In this document: positions 1 through 9,415 of the stretch, in pieces
How positions within the stretch are numbered: position 1 is the stretch's first letter
How the letters are laid out: each line of letters opens with the position of its first letter
Notes under the pieces: model-generated
The model's database searches: none
What the model was told of the DNA's origin: nothing
The model's input: only the letters and a program-made list of their open reading frames with translations
Translations under genes and position numbers: made by a program
Source: Richelia intracellularis HH01
Lineage (GTDB): Bacteria > Cyanobacteriota > Cyanobacteriia > Cyanobacteriales > Nostocaceae
NCBI RefSeq assembly: GCF_000350105.1
Contig: NZ_CAIY01000001.1
Location: forward strand, 1 to 40,866
Length of the DNA stretch: 40,866 bases
Direction: 5' to 3'

Positions 1-620
1 CAGTAATAGAATTAGATAAATAAAACCCTATATTAGAAGATAATTAAGATAAGAAAAATATATCCTGCTGTTATTAGAATAGATAAAATAGACAAAGTAT
101 AATATATATCTCTTACATGGAAGAATCCACTAAGATTATGCCTAAGAGAGATTTTAAGAGAAATAACCATTACTTTAAGTTCATAACTTTGGCTTTAATC
201 CTAAAAATAAAAGAAAGTCATAAATACATTTGAGTGAAGGCAGAAAATATAAGAGAAATTAGAATACTTAAAATTAGAAAATAAAAAGATCAGATGCTAA
301 TTATATCTACTATAGTCCTACATATGATAAGCATTATAAAAATCCTAATTCCAACTTGCCTAGGATTATTTTAGTATTTTCATACAAGTATTATTATTAC
401 CTAATATTAATTTTACATTAGAAAATGTTTTTTAATGTTTTAACAAGTAACTTAAATAAATAGTAACATGATTTTTTTAGGAAAGCATAGTTATGATTTA
501 TCACTTCTACTGATAAAGAATAAATTTTCCCTATAAGAAATAATTTTAAATCCTCATATTAAACATAGGAATAATAGTTTAATATAGCTGCTTTACAAGC
601 ATCTATCCTAATCTTATTAA
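1..620. other. AT-rich non-coding stretch
   Basis: I see no gene, RNA or repeat here. The DNA is very AT-rich with stops in all frames. It lies at the 3' side of the leftward gene that ends at 621, and I found no convincing terminator for that gene. Confidence 0.6.
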
Positions 621-1097
621 CTATTCTGGTGATTTTAAGGCTCGATCTAGTATATGTCGGGCTTCCTCTGCTTTGACTCGGGCTTCCTGGTAGCGTAGAT
701 TTGCTTGGGCAAAGCTTTTAAGAACTTTAAACCCCTCTCTCAAACTGATAATCCCCTCATGTGTGATAGCATCATCTGAAAACAGGATATCAATAGCTTT
801 GCGTATTTCCAGGGCCTCAGTGCGTGATTCTTGAACCTTTAACTTTAATGTTGCCAAATTGCTGAGAATTTGAACAGCTTGGGTAACTTCTTCTTCTTCG
901 CTGTTAGTCACATTACTGGGTTCTTTTACTTCAACTAATTGTTGTGGACTGAATCCATCCTCCAATTCACTGGGTAGTTTACCCTCTTCCATTAGTTCTA
1001 TTAACTGATCCATGGCTTTATCACGGGCTTTGGCGGAATCTCTCCCAGGGACTGAGAGTATAATTTCTGGACTTTGAGCAAGAGTGTACTGAACCAT
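621..1097 (-). CDS. conserved hypothetical coiled-coil protein
   Basis: The 158-residue protein is not one I can name. The N-terminal third is a compact region that includes a short acidic helix-like segment. An acidic linker with a run of Glu follows at about residues 67-71. Residues 75-155 are Leu-, Ala-, Glu- and Lys/Arg-rich and look like a long helical coiled coil. There is no signal peptide or membrane segment, so it should be cytosolic. The start is ATG with no clear ribosome binding site. Codon use and amino-acid balance look like a real protein, unlike the surrounding AT-rich DNA, and its survival in an eroding region suggests it is used. It stands alone, so context gives no function. 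Confidence 0.7.
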   Translation of the reverse strand: MVQYTLAQSPEIILSVPGRDSAKARDKAMDQLIELMEEGKLPSELEDGFSPQQLVEVKEPSNVTNSEEEEVTQAVQILSNLATLKLKVQESRTEALEIRKAIDILFSDDAITHEGIISLREGFKVLKSFAQANLRYQEARVKAEEARHILDRALKSPE

Positions 1098-1934
1098 AAT
1101 CTAAACAAAAACTAGCCTAAAAACAGCTATTATTACCAGTTGAGGAATCCCATTGTACAGTAAATCTCTGATCCTTAAATACTATTTGGAATTAAATTGA
1201 CATAATTTGGATATAAAAATAGAGATGATAATGCATACAAACAAGTATCAATTCTGAGGTATTTCATTCAAGTATTAGTATAAACTATAGATATAAAAAG
1301 ATCCAAACTTATTAGATAGATTAGGTAATTAGATAACAATGGTTTTTAGCAAGTAGATAGATATTAAAAATACCTCTTATGAGGAAGAAACAATCAGCTC
1401 AGATTGAAAAACTCATTTCTATACTTAATAAGTAATAATAAAATAGCCCCCTAAGAGATTTGAATTTCTCTCATATGAGCAATAGGGTCGGTTTTGAAGA
1501 CAAATATTAAGAATACACTATGAATATATGGTGAGTTTTTCCACCCTTCTCATTTCCCATTTAATTTTAGCTACTAACTATTTATTATTTCTTTGAGTTT
1601 CAGACAAAAGATATATATAGATACTAATTGATATCTTATGAATAATTCTGTATCTAATAATGATTATTTTTTGATCAATTGAGAAAATTGAGAAAATGTA
1701 AATTACCTGTAATAGCTCCACAATTATAAAATTTTGGAAACATAATGAATGAAAACAGCGTTAGACAGAATTTTAAAATCCATGATTTACCTAAGCAAAG
1801 CATAAAATAGACTAATATCTAAGTAGATATACTAGGAATATTTAAATGATGAGCTTGATTAAATAATGCTAATACTTAATAGTAGATAATTATCTTTAAA
1901 AGATATTAGAAAATGCTATTCCAGTAACCTCAAC

Positions 1935-1963
1935 AGTAATTTTCTAAAAAAAAGAAAATTACT
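1935..1963. repeat. 11-bp perfect inverted repeat
   Basis: Arms AGTAATTTTCT (1935-1945) and AGAAAATTACT (1953-1963) flank a 7-nt poly-A loop. It lies 310 bp before menG. The hairpin would form on either strand, and no T-run makes it a clear terminator. Confidence 0.6.
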
Positions 1964-2042
1964 TAGCCGAAAGTATACTATTTCAAAACTTAATAAATAT
2001 TAGAAATTATTAGAAAAATAACAGGTATAAGTAAATGCTTTT

Positions 2043-2084
2043 CAAGTATCAAAGATACTTATACATAAGTATCTTTGATACTTG
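2043..2084. promoter_or_regulatory. nested 19-bp palindrome upstream of menG
   Basis: Arms CAAGTATCAAAGATACTTA (2043-2061) and its exact reverse complement (2066-2084) flank a TACA loop. Each arm is itself a dyad, AAGTATC-N3-GATACTT, centred at 2052 and 2075, so the two dyads are 23 bp apart (about two helical turns). It ends 189 bp before menG. The sequence is seen directly. A paired operator or an RNA hairpin is inference. Confidence 0.6.
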
Positions 2085-2273
2085 TCATGAAAATCTAGTG
2101 TAAAGCAATTTAAATTGTTAATTATATAGTGAGAAAATACTATACCTTACTGGAAAGTAAAATGAATTGTAAAGTATTAATTTATTGGTATCACTGGTGA
2201 TAATTACCTTTGGATTATAATGGATATTTATTAGTGTACAAATATTTAAAATTTATTCTTTACAGAGGAACTA

Positions 2274-2981
2274 ATGATTACGACTTCATCTAACGAAATA
2301 CGTAATATGTTTGACCAAATTGCCCCCATTTATGACGATTTGAATGATTGGTTAAGTTTCGGACAACACCATATTTGGAAAGAAATGACAGTAAAATGGA
2401 GTGGAGCAAAACTAGGAGATACTTGTCTGGATTTATGTTGTGGTAGTGGTGATTTAGTATTTAAATTAACTAGGCATATAGGTAAAAAGGGATTAGTATA
2501 TGGGGTAGATTTTTCTGCTGCTCAATTAGCAATCGCACAAAAACGTTCCCGTAAAGAGTATCATGCCTCCCCCATAAATTGGATAGAAGGGGATGCCTTA
2601 CAACTACCCCTTGACAATAATACCTTTGATGCAATCACTATGGCATATGGGCTCAGAAATGTGAAAGACATACCTCAATGCATGAAAGAAGTCCACCGCG
2701 TTCTTAAACCAGGCAAAAAGGCGGCCATTTTAGATTTTCACAGACCCCAAAGTAACTTAGCAATCGGGTTTCAAAACTGGTACCTTGATAATATAGTTGT
2801 TCCTGTGGGGAGTTGGATAGGATATCAAGAAGAATATACTTATATTAAATCCAGTTTAGACTGTTTTCCCAGAGGTAAAGAGCAAGTAGAAATTGCCTTA
2901 AAAGTTGGTTTTACCCAGGCAACCCATTACTCCATTGTTAATGACATGATGGGAGTACTAGTAGTGACTAAATTTAGATAG
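2274..2981 (+). CDS. menG: demethylphylloquinone methyltransferase (UbiE/MenG family)
   Basis: This SAM-dependent enzyme methylates the 2-phytyl-1,4-naphthoquinone ring, the last step of phylloquinone synthesis. In cyanobacteria phylloquinone is the A1 cofactor of photosystem I. The 235-residue length is normal for the family. SAM motif I (LDLCCGSGD) is at residues 52-60, the acidic motif VDFS at 78-81, YGLRNV at 125-130 and HRVLKPGK at 141-148, all typical of UbiE/MenG. The ATG is preceded by AGAGGAA at a good distance, which fixes the start. The gene is solitary, with a nested palindrome 190 bp upstream and a broken gene just downstream. Because cyanobacteria make phylloquinone rather than ubiquinone, MenG is preferred over UbiE. 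Confidence 0.93.
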   Translation: MITTSSNEIRNMFDQIAPIYDDLNDWLSFGQHHIWKEMTVKWSGAKLGDTCLDLCCGSGDLVFKLTRHIGKKGLVYGVDFSAAQLAIAQKRSRKEYHASPINWIEGDALQLPLDNNTFDAITMAYGLRNVKDIPQCMKEVHRVLKPGKKAAILDFHRPQSNLAIGFQNWYLDNIVVPVGSWIGYQEEYTYIKSSLDCFPRGKEQVEIALKVGFTQATHYSIVNDMMGVLVVTKFR

Positions 2982-3058
2982 ATGAATTGTTAGCTTTGTA
3001 GTTAATTGTAAGAGCGGTAATACTGAATATTAAAACTTGTAATTAACATTAATAAAAA

Positions 3059-3291
3059 ATGCCAAACAATATCAAGCCTAAATATCAAACATCTGGTGGT
3101 GTAGACTTCCACTGTTGGTAGCCAATATGCCAATAATTAATGATATAGCCATGAAGATATTATTTTGATCCTATCCAACTATCTACAGAAGTGAACAAAA
3201 ATATGGTGTAGCCATTACTAAAAAATTATCCAGTATAGCAGGATTTTATTAGGTTATTTACAGGATTCATGGAGATAACTCCTATCAGAAA
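3059..3291 (+). pseudogene. decayed small gene downstream of menG
   Basis: An ATG at 3059 opens a reading of about 20 codons (MPNNIKPKYQ... to a Cys-Trp at 3113-3118), then hits TAG. Moving one base lets the text continue at 3120-3137 as SQYANN, then past two stops (3138-3143) as YSHEDI... A second frame change at about 3190 gives another protein-like run (SEQKYGVAITKKLSSIAGFY), one stop, then VIYRIHGDNSYQK, ending at a stop after 3291. Protein-like text split over frames with several stops is what a recent pseudogene looks like. I do not recognise the family, and the intact protein would be about 80 residues. The alternative is chance reading in AT-rich DNA, but the amino-acid balance argues against it. 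Confidence 0.5.
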
Positions 3292-3594
3292 TAATCAAGT
3301 TAATATTATGAGGATATTCTTTCTTTAGTTTTATGATTAATCATTTGACTTGAGATGAGCACCGTATAAAATTATTGTAATTATCAGCAATTTCTTTTGT
3401 TTCCTTAATATAATAATGGTGCATAGTAAAGTTAATATTCTTTAATTATTGATTAGTATAAAAAGTCAAGGCAAAATTCTATGGGAGTCTTAAATAAAGC
3501 AAAATTGGTAATCATTAAAGATGTCTCACCAATAGTTAGAAATCAATACCATTGGTACAGTATAAGTTAGCAATCATTGTCACACAAATCGGAG

Positions 3595-4080
3595 CTAAAT
3601 TAATCCTTGACTAAGAATATACTCTAAAAGTCCTCTACAACCATCTACTAGTAAATCTATTACCTGATCAAAACCCTCATAGTCACCATAATATGGGTCA
3701 GGCACTTCTTTGAGTTTATACTGAGAACAGAAATCACATATAAGATGAACTTTATGTTTGTGCTCTCCCCCTGTAGGATTGAGAGATAGAATATTTTTAT
3801 AGTTATCCAAATCCATTGCCAATATCAAATTGAACTCTTGAAAGTCTGAAATTTGAAACTGACGTGCTTTACCTACGAGTGGGAAACCTAATTTCCGTAT
3901 AGCTGTTGCACTCATTCGTTGATCAGGAGAATTACCAATATGGTAGCCAGATGTGCCAGCAGAATCGCAGATAATACGTTCTGTTAGTCCTGACTGCAAA
4001 ATTAGGTGATTCATAATATTTTCTGCCGATGGTGATCGACAAATATTGCCTAAGCAGACAAATAATAATTTATAAGCCAT
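3595..4080 (-). CDS. low molecular weight protein-tyrosine phosphatase
   Basis: This cytosolic phosphatase belongs to the LMW-PTP/arsenate reductase-like fold and removes phosphate from phosphotyrosine. With the start at the ATG whose complement ends at 4080, the product is 161 residues, the usual size. The catalytic P-loop C-x5-R is at C9-R15 (CLGNICRS), and the general-acid loop DPYYGD is at 128-133, so both catalytic elements are intact. An upstream in-frame ATG at 4173 would add 31 residues that do not fit the family and would overlap the ybaB stop, so I reject it. The gene follows ybaB by 67 bp on the same strand and may be co-transcribed. The physiological substrate cannot be told from sequence. 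Confidence 0.9.
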   Translation of the reverse strand: MAYKLLFVCLGNICRSPSAENIMNHLILQSGLTERIICDSAGTSGYHIGNSPDQRMSATAIRKLGFPLVGKARQFQISDFQEFNLILAMDLDNYKNILSLNPTGGEHKHKVHLICDFCSQYKLKEVPDPYYGDYEGFDQVIDLLVDGCRGLLEYILSQGLI

Positions 4081-4147
4081 AAACTGATTTGATTGTTTGC
4101 CATTGACCATTAATAAGAAATAAAGATCAATGACAAATAAATAGTTA

Positions 4148-4495
4148 CTATAGTCCAGGTAATTCCAAACCACCTGTTAGGTCTTCCATCCTTTCTCGCA
4201 TGGTAGCAGTAGATTTATTGTAAGCGTCTTTCATTGCTACTGTGACTAGGCTTGAAAGTACTTCTGCACCCTTATTGAGAGCATCAGGGGAGATTTCTAC
4301 CCGTCTAGGTTCTTGGTTGCCACTGACAATTACCTTAATTAGGCCATTATTAGCTTCACCAATAATTTCCATTTGCTCCAATTCTTCTTGGAGTTGCTTC
4401 GCGCCTTCTTGAACCTGCTGTGCTTTTTTAAAAGCATCAGCTAATTCCTTCATTTTTCCCAAGCCAAAGCCAAATCCTTGTCCTTTTCCTGTCAT
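4148..4495 (-). CDS. YbaB/EbfC family nucleoid-associated protein
   Basis: The product is a small DNA-binding protein of the YbaB/EbfC family, which forms dimers with a tweezer-like shape and coats DNA. The 115-residue form starts at the ATG ending at 4495 and begins with a Gly-rich stretch ([12 protein letters not shown]), followed by the family's helix with repeated Gln ([19 protein letters not shown]), a beta segment ([18 protein letters not shown]) and a C-terminal helix. An in-frame ATG 14 codons upstream gives extra residues that do not match the family. Cyanobacterial members often have the Gly-Phe-rich start seen here. It lies upstream of the LMW phosphatase on the same strand. Confidence 0.9.
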   Translation of the reverse strand: MTGKGQGFGFGLGKMKELADAFKKAQQVQEGAKQLQEELEQMEIIGEANNGLIKVIVSGNQEPRRVEISPDALNKGAEVLSSLVTVAMKDAYNKSTATMRERMEDLTGGLELPGL

Positions 4496-4625
4496 AATTT
4501 TTATCCAAGTGTGCTTTAGATCACAGATTAAATTCAATTATAGATGTGGGAAGTAATTTGTTCTTTCCCCATAACGCTTTTGATTTTCACTTTATTGTGG
4601 ATTGTAAATACTTGAAACACTTTAC

Positions 4626-4645
4626 TATTTGCTTTTGAGCAAATA
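4626..4645 (-). terminator. hairpin downstream of murB
   Basis: TATTTGCT (4626-4633) and AGCAAATA (4638-4645) form an 8-bp stem with a 4-nt loop, 70 bp after the murB stop. There is no strong T-run on the minus strand, so it is at best a weak terminator or an RNA-stabilising hairpin. Confidence 0.35.
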
Positions 4646-4714
4646 CGTGGAGTATAACTCCATATTGTTACATACTCATAATCCCATGATTACCAACAGT
4701 CTTGATAGACGATT

Positions 4715-5713
4715 TTAGCTAATTGCTGAGAATTCTCCAATCATTTTGACTTCTGGTTCTAACCAAATAGACCACTGTTCTTGGACCTTGTACTGAATGT
4801 GGCGAATGAGACGAAATATGTCACCAGCAGTAGCTCCGCCGCAGTTAACAATAAAATTGGCATGACGCTGAGCTACTTGGGCCTTACCTATTTGAAATCC
4901 TTTAAGACCAGTTTGTTCAATTAGCCACCCTGCACCATGGGGATTAGGATTACGGAACACACTACCACAACTAGGCTTATCATATGGCTGGGTACTAAGA
5001 CGATGTCTTTTATATTCTTTAGTAATTGCCAACAATTCAGCTGGATCTGCCCCTGGTTGTAATTGGAAAACTGCTTGGGTAACTATGCGATTACTTCCTT
5101 GCAAATTAGAAGTGCGATATCTATAACCCAACTGCTTGGGAGTCAAAGCTTCTAAAGTTCCATCAGGAGATAGAACTTGGACACTGAGCAAAATATCTGC
5201 GATGGAGCTTGCATGAGCCCCTGCATTCATTACTACAGCTCCACCAATAGTCCCAGGAATACCTACAGACCATTCTAATCCCCGCCAACCTAATCCAGCA
5301 GCTTCCCATGCCAAACTAGGAATAGACTCACCTGCAGCTACACTTAATTGACCAGTTTCTGGATCAAATTTGCTGTATCGTAAATGGCGAGTTACAAGTA
5401 CTAACCCAGATATACCGCGATCACTAATTAATAAATTGGAGCCAGAACCGATTACTGTAATTGGCAATTGATAATTTCTAGCATATTCAATACTTGTCTT
5501 TAAAGATTCCAAACTACGCGGGGCAGTATAGTATTCGGCCGGACCACCAACCCGATAGGAGGTGCATCCCGATAGAGATACCTGAGTTTTAATTCCACAG
5601 TCTGTACCTGGTAAGTAAATGTCTTTCAGCCGACTTAATTTGTCTGTAGCCCGTGAACTTGATTTTATACTAGCAATTGAGCAGACACTTGCAGTTGTCT
5701 GAGAGATTGTCAT
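4715..5713 (-). CDS. murB: UDP-N-acetylenolpyruvoylglucosamine reductase MurB
   Basis: MurB is the cytosolic flavoenzyme that reduces UDP-GlcNAc-enolpyruvate to UDP-MurNAc with NADPH in peptidoglycan synthesis. The FAD-binding region carries YRVGGPAEYY and VIGSGSNLLI. The core motif SVGIPGTIGGAV is followed by MNAGAH. RYRTSNLQ lies in the middle of the C-terminal part, SCGSVFRNP carries the catalytic Ser, and a Glu occurs in LEPEVKMIG near the end. All key elements are present. I chose the ATG ending at 5713. The reading frame extends nine codons further to a TTG at 5740, but neither site has a clear ribosome binding site. It follows murC on the same strand after about 175 bp, so the pair may share control. 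Confidence 0.94.
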   Translation of the reverse strand: MTISQTTASVCSIASIKSSSRATDKLSRLKDIYLPGTDCGIKTQVSLSGCTSYRVGGPAEYYTAPRSLESLKTSIEYARNYQLPITVIGSGSNLLISDRGISGLVLVTRHLRYSKFDPETGQLSVAAGESIPSLAWEAAGLGWRGLEWSVGIPGTIGGAVVMNAGAHASSIADILLSVQVLSPDGTLEALTPKQLGYRYRTSNLQGSNRIVTQAVFQLQPGADPAELLAITKEYKRHRLSTQPYDKPSCGSVFRNPNPHGAGWLIEQTGLKGFQIGKAQVAQRHANFIVNCGGATAGDIFRLIRHIQYKVQEQWSIWLEPEVKMIGEFSAIS

Positions 5714-5888
5714 ATTTTGAATCAGTGTTAATTTTAACAATTTTTACCGTAGTTATATGGTTATAACGTCAATTTGTATAGCACTTGTTATACGGATAAT
5801 ACGTAAATTATGTGAACAAACTTGGATACAAAATCTATAGGTTTTACTTTTGGAATAAACCTAAGGCCATGTAAGTATAATAGCTCCC

Positions 5889-7361
5889 CTAGGATGTAGC
5901 CGTAGCCGGTTGGCGAAGTGTGTTAATGACTTCAGGAATTACCTGATTTAAATTACCCGCTCCTAGAAATAGTGTTAAATCCCCTGGACACAGTGTCTGT
6001 AATAGACAATCACACACGTTTGTCAAACTGGGCTGGTAAATCACTTGCTTATGGTATTTACCAATTTCCTTTGCCAATTTTTCCCCACTAACTAGTCCTA
6101 AATCTGCTTCTCCAGCACTGTAAATTTTAGTTATAACTACTGCATCGGCAAAAGCAAAGGATTGGGCAAATTCATATAAAAAAGTTAGGGTACGACTATA
6201 ACGATGAGGTTGGAATACAACAACTATTCTCTCCCCTGGTTGCAAGAGCAATTTTGCAGCAGCCAGAGTTACCCGAATTTCGCTGGGATGATGTGCATAA
6301 TCATCAATGAACGTAATACCATTGACTTCACCCCGTAATTCAAAACGTCTTCTGGCACCAATAAAAGAAGCTAGTCCTTTGGCTATATCTTCAAATTCCA
6401 AACCAAGATTACGCCCAATTGCAACTGCTGCGAGAGCATTACTCAAGTTATGATGACCAAGCAAGCATAATTTTAATACTCCTAGAACTGTTCCTTTTTC
6501 CCAAACCAATGCCGTAGTCCCCTCAGCATGGTAATCAATATCAGTTACACTATAATCAGCATCAGTATTAGAATGAATACTGTAGCTGATGGTTGGTTTT
6601 AAGCGATTACGTACTGTAGAGCAATCATTACAGCCCACAACAATTTCACACTGTTTGGCAAACTTTAGGAAAATATCCACCACTTCTTCTAATGTCTCAT
6701 AGTGATCTGGATGATCCAACTCAATATTAGTAATAATACCTATTTTAGGGCTATGTTTTATGAGAGAACCGTCAGATTCGTCCGCTTCAGCTACTAAATA
6801 TTGGCTTTGTCCAACTCTTGCATTTCCTTTCCAAGCATTTACTTCACCACCTACAATTATGGTGGGGTCTAGACCCGTTTCTAGCAACATATATCCTACC
6901 AAACTACTAGTGGTAGTTTTCCCATGGGTTCCAGCAACTGCAATGCTATGATGGAGAGCTATTAATGCTGCGAGAACATCAGAGCGGTGAAAAATTGGGC
7001 ATCCTAATTCTAAGGCTGCCTTATATTCTGAATTATTATTGTTAATAGCTGTAGAACAGACAACTTGTGGTGTCATTCCCTGTTCAATATTATGTATTTT
7101 TCCTTGTTTTTCTAGGTATACTTCATTTGTGGATGTTGGTGTTGGTGATCGAAAAAATAGCAGATTATTAGCTTCTTGTCGATCAAAAATATTAACCCCA
7201 ATAGATTCTAAACGCTTTGTTATGTGATTAGGATACTTATCTGAGCCCGAAACTGGTAGTTGCTTGTTTGCCAATACATAAGCTAATGCTGACATTCCAA
7301 TACCACCAATACCAATAAAATGAAATGGTCTACCGTCAAAATCTACAGAGTTGCTCATCAA
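5889..7361 (-). CDS. murC: UDP-N-acetylmuramate--L-alanine ligase MurC
   Basis: MurC joins L-Ala to UDP-MurNAc using ATP, the first peptide step of the peptidoglycan stem, in the cytosol. The 490-residue protein has the N-terminal UDP-binding motif FIGIGGIGMSA (about 15-25), the P-loop AGTHGKTTTS (143-152), the Mur-ligase motif EADESDGS (192-199) and DDYAHHPSE in the third domain. Residues about 66-97 form an extra low-complexity segment between the N-terminal strands, a place where I believe filamentous cyanobacterial MurC proteins also vary. The first two codons are both ATG. The gene precedes murB. A 1-kb non-coding stretch separates it from the divergent gap2, so it must have its own promoter. 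Confidence 0.95.
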   Translation of the reverse strand: MMSNSVDFDGRPFHFIGIGGIGMSALAYVLANKQLPVSGSDKYPNHITKRLESIGVNIFDRQEANNLLFFRSPTPTSTNEVYLEKQGKIHNIEQGMTPQVVCSTAINNNNSEYKAALELGCPIFHRSDVLAALIALHHSIAVAGTHGKTTTSSLVGYMLLETGLDPTIIVGGEVNAWKGNARVGQSQYLVAEADESDGSLIKHSPKIGIITNIELDHPDHYETLEEVVDIFLKFAKQCEIVVGCNDCSTVRNRLKPTISYSIHSNTDADYSVTDIDYHAEGTTALVWEKGTVLGVLKLCLLGHHNLSNALAAVAIGRNLGLEFEDIAKGLASFIGARRRFELRGEVNGITFIDDYAHHPSEIRVTLAAAKLLLQPGERIVVVFQPHRYSRTLTFLYEFAQSFAFADAVVITKIYSAGEADLGLVSGEKLAKEIGKYHKQVIYQPSLTNVCDCLLQTLCPGDLTLFLGAGNLNQVIPEVINTLRQPATATS

Positions 7362-8357
7362 TTATTCCTCAAACACCACACCACATAATGATCACAAATG
7401 ACACGCGTATCATAACAGGCTTTTGTTTTCCACCGATACTGTACCCCTACAATTTTCATATTTAGGATAAATGATTTCTTTACATTTTGTATTTACTTAT
7501 TCAATAATATTTTTACTGCCATATTTTAGTTGTTATTACTGAATCAGTATTATATTTATTCTAAAAAATCACTGCAGTTATGTATATAAATCCTAAGCAT
7601 ATTCTCAATTCAACATTTGTAAACCAGCTACTACAAGTTAACTATAATTGTATTTAAAGCTATACTTAAATAAGTAAAGAGTGTTAATTAAGTCAAGTTT
7701 TACACCTAAAAATTTAGTGCTGGGTAGTTCATAAACACAATAATTAATTACTTACAACACCTAATAATTAAGAATAAAAACACTTTATAGAGTTAAGCAG
7801 TGCGTATAAATTTCACAGAGTGAATTAAATTTATACTTTGCTTGATATTAATCAAAATATAGTAGTAATTGCTGCACATTTACTTGGAATCAGTTTGATT
7901 AAGTGCTACTTAATATTTTCGTAGTAATCACTTGCAGATATTCAATTGTACAGGCGATTAAAATCAGTATGAATTCAATCAAGAAATTGCCTTGATCCAT
8001 TACCTTTAGTTATTATTCTGAGCCCACGGAATTTTTTGAATAGTTCAGTTTGATATTAAACGACTCAAAATCTACAAAAATAAAAATAACCAAATACACC
8101 TTCAGGATTCAAAATGCTTAATATTTAATGAGTTTTAATATCTAGCCCCCAACTTATGTTCAATTGGGCTTGGCCAAGACCTAAAATCCAGTCTAAACCT
8201 CAGTAGTAACTGCAAGTTTTGCAGGTATATTTACACGGAAAAATTTTTCTTTTTTCAAAAAATAGCAGTTTATGGTTATAAATACTTCTCTGTTTGCGAT
8301 ATGATTGGGGTCAATAAGAATTTTATTTAAGCATAATCAAGCAGAGGGCAAGACGCT
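7362..8357. other. 1-kb divergent non-coding region murC/gap2
   Basis: This is the shared upstream region of murC (-) and gap2 (+). It contains an inverted repeat at 7804-7836 (listed separately) and a 12-bp palindrome GAAAAATTTTTC at 8238-8249, about 110 bp before gap2. I see no gene or recognisable remnant. Confidence 0.55.
7804..7836. repeat. 10-bp inverted repeat with inner dyad
   Basis: GTATAAATTT (7804-7813) pairs with AAATTTATAC (7827-7836). Inside the loop, TTCAC-AGA-GTGAA (7812-7824) forms a competing smaller dyad. It lies roughly midway between murC and gap2. Confidence 0.5.
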
Positions 8358-9371
8358 GTGATTAGAGTTGCAATCAACGGTTTCGGGCGCATCGGACGTA
8401 ACTTCATGCGGTGCTGGTTGGGTAGAGAAAATAGCAATTTAGACTTAGTTGCCATTAATGACACATCAGATCCTAAAACAAATGCTCTTCTGCTCAAGTA
8501 TGATTCCATGCTTGGGAAATTAAAAGATAATGACATTCAAGCCGATAAAAATTCATTAATTGTTAATGGTAAAACAATTAAGTGCGTATCTGATCGTAAT
8601 CCAGAAAACTTGCCCTGGAAGGAGTGGAATGTTGACCTTATTATTGAATCCACAGGGGTTTTCACTTCAGAAGAAGGGGCCCTCAAGCATGTTAGTGCTG
8701 GAGCAAAAAAAGTACTAATTACAGCTCCTGGTAAAGGTGGTAATGTTGGTACTTTTGTGATTGGTGTAAATGACCAAGACTATGACCCTAAAAAGTATCA
8801 AGTTATCAGTAATGCTAGTTGTACAACCAACTGTTTAGCTCCTGTTGCCAAGGTTTTACATGAAAAATTTGGGATTATCAAAGGTACTATGACTACTACC
8901 CATAGTTACACTGGTGACCAGCGCTTATTAGATGCTTCTCATAGGGATCCTCGTCGTGCTCGTGCAGCAGCTGTTAATATTGTGCCTACTTCCACTGGTG
9001 CTGCTAAAGCTGTTGCATTAGTGCTACCGGAACTCAAGGGTAAATTAAATGGTATTGCACTGCGTGTTCCTACTCCTAATGTTTCTATGGTAGATTTTGT
9101 AGTTCAGGTGAAAAAGCCTACTATTACTGAAGAAGTAAACCAGGAATTCAAAAACGCATCTGAAGAAAAACTTAAGGAAGTCCTTGATTATTGTGAATTA
9201 CCCCTTGTTTCTTGCGATCACCAGGGGACAGATGCTTCTTCTATTGTTGATGCAAGTTTAACCATGGTTATGGGCGGTGATATGGTTAAGGTTATGGCTT
9301 GGTATGACAACGAGTGGGGTTATAGTCAGAGAGTTGTAGACTTGGCTGAATTGGTAGCTAGCAAATGGTAG
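8358..9371 (+). CDS. gap2: NAD(P)-dependent glyceraldehyde-3-phosphate dehydrogenase, Gap2 type
   Basis: This is the Calvin-cycle type GAPDH, which reduces 1,3-bisphosphoglycerate with NADPH or NADH in the cytosol. The 337-residue protein starts with a Rossmann motif ([10 protein letters not shown], 6-15). The catalytic Cys is C155 in SNASCTTN and the catalytic His is H182 in TTHSYTGD. The start sequence [17 protein letters not shown] and the segment [17 protein letters not shown] are the Gap2 (chloroplast-like) pattern, not the glycolytic Gap1 pattern. The start codon is GTG, preceded by a purine-rich AGAGGG, and a longer upstream form would lack the family start. It is monocistronic and converges with thiL, with only 44 bp between the stops. 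Confidence 0.95.
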   Translation: MIRVAINGFGRIGRNFMRCWLGRENSNLDLVAINDTSDPKTNALLLKYDSMLGKLKDNDIQADKNSLIVNGKTIKCVSDRNPENLPWKEWNVDLIIESTGVFTSEEGALKHVSAGAKKVLITAPGKGGNVGTFVIGVNDQDYDPKKYQVISNASCTTNCLAPVAKVLHEKFGIIKGTMTTTHSYTGDQRLLDASHRDPRRARAAAVNIVPTSTGAAKAVALVLPELKGKLNGIALRVPTPNVSMVDFVVQVKKPTITEEVNQEFKNASEEKLKEVLDYCELPLVSCDHQGTDASSIVDASLTMVMGGDMVKVMAWYDNEWGYSQRVVDLAELVASKW

Positions 9372-9415
9372 TCAGAAACTATCAAGAAAGGTAATATTTT
9401 TTACCATTCTGAATC

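Larger units (their letters stand above)
1098..2273. other. 1.2-kb non-coding region before menG
   Basis: No gene is visible. The region holds two strong inverted repeats (1935-1963 and 2043-2084, listed separately) and a short direct repeat of TTGAGAAAA near 1680. It is the upstream region of menG and also the upstream region of the leftward gene at 621-1097. Confidence 0.6.

Noticed and set aside
6760..7227. Plus-strand open frames inside murC
   Set aside because: They are antisense shadows of the intact, motif-complete murC. Their translations show no protein-like pattern.
9389..9404. Short GGTAA/TTACC hairpin between gap2 and thiL
   Set aside because: Only five base pairs and no U-tract on either strand, so a shared terminator cannot be supported.
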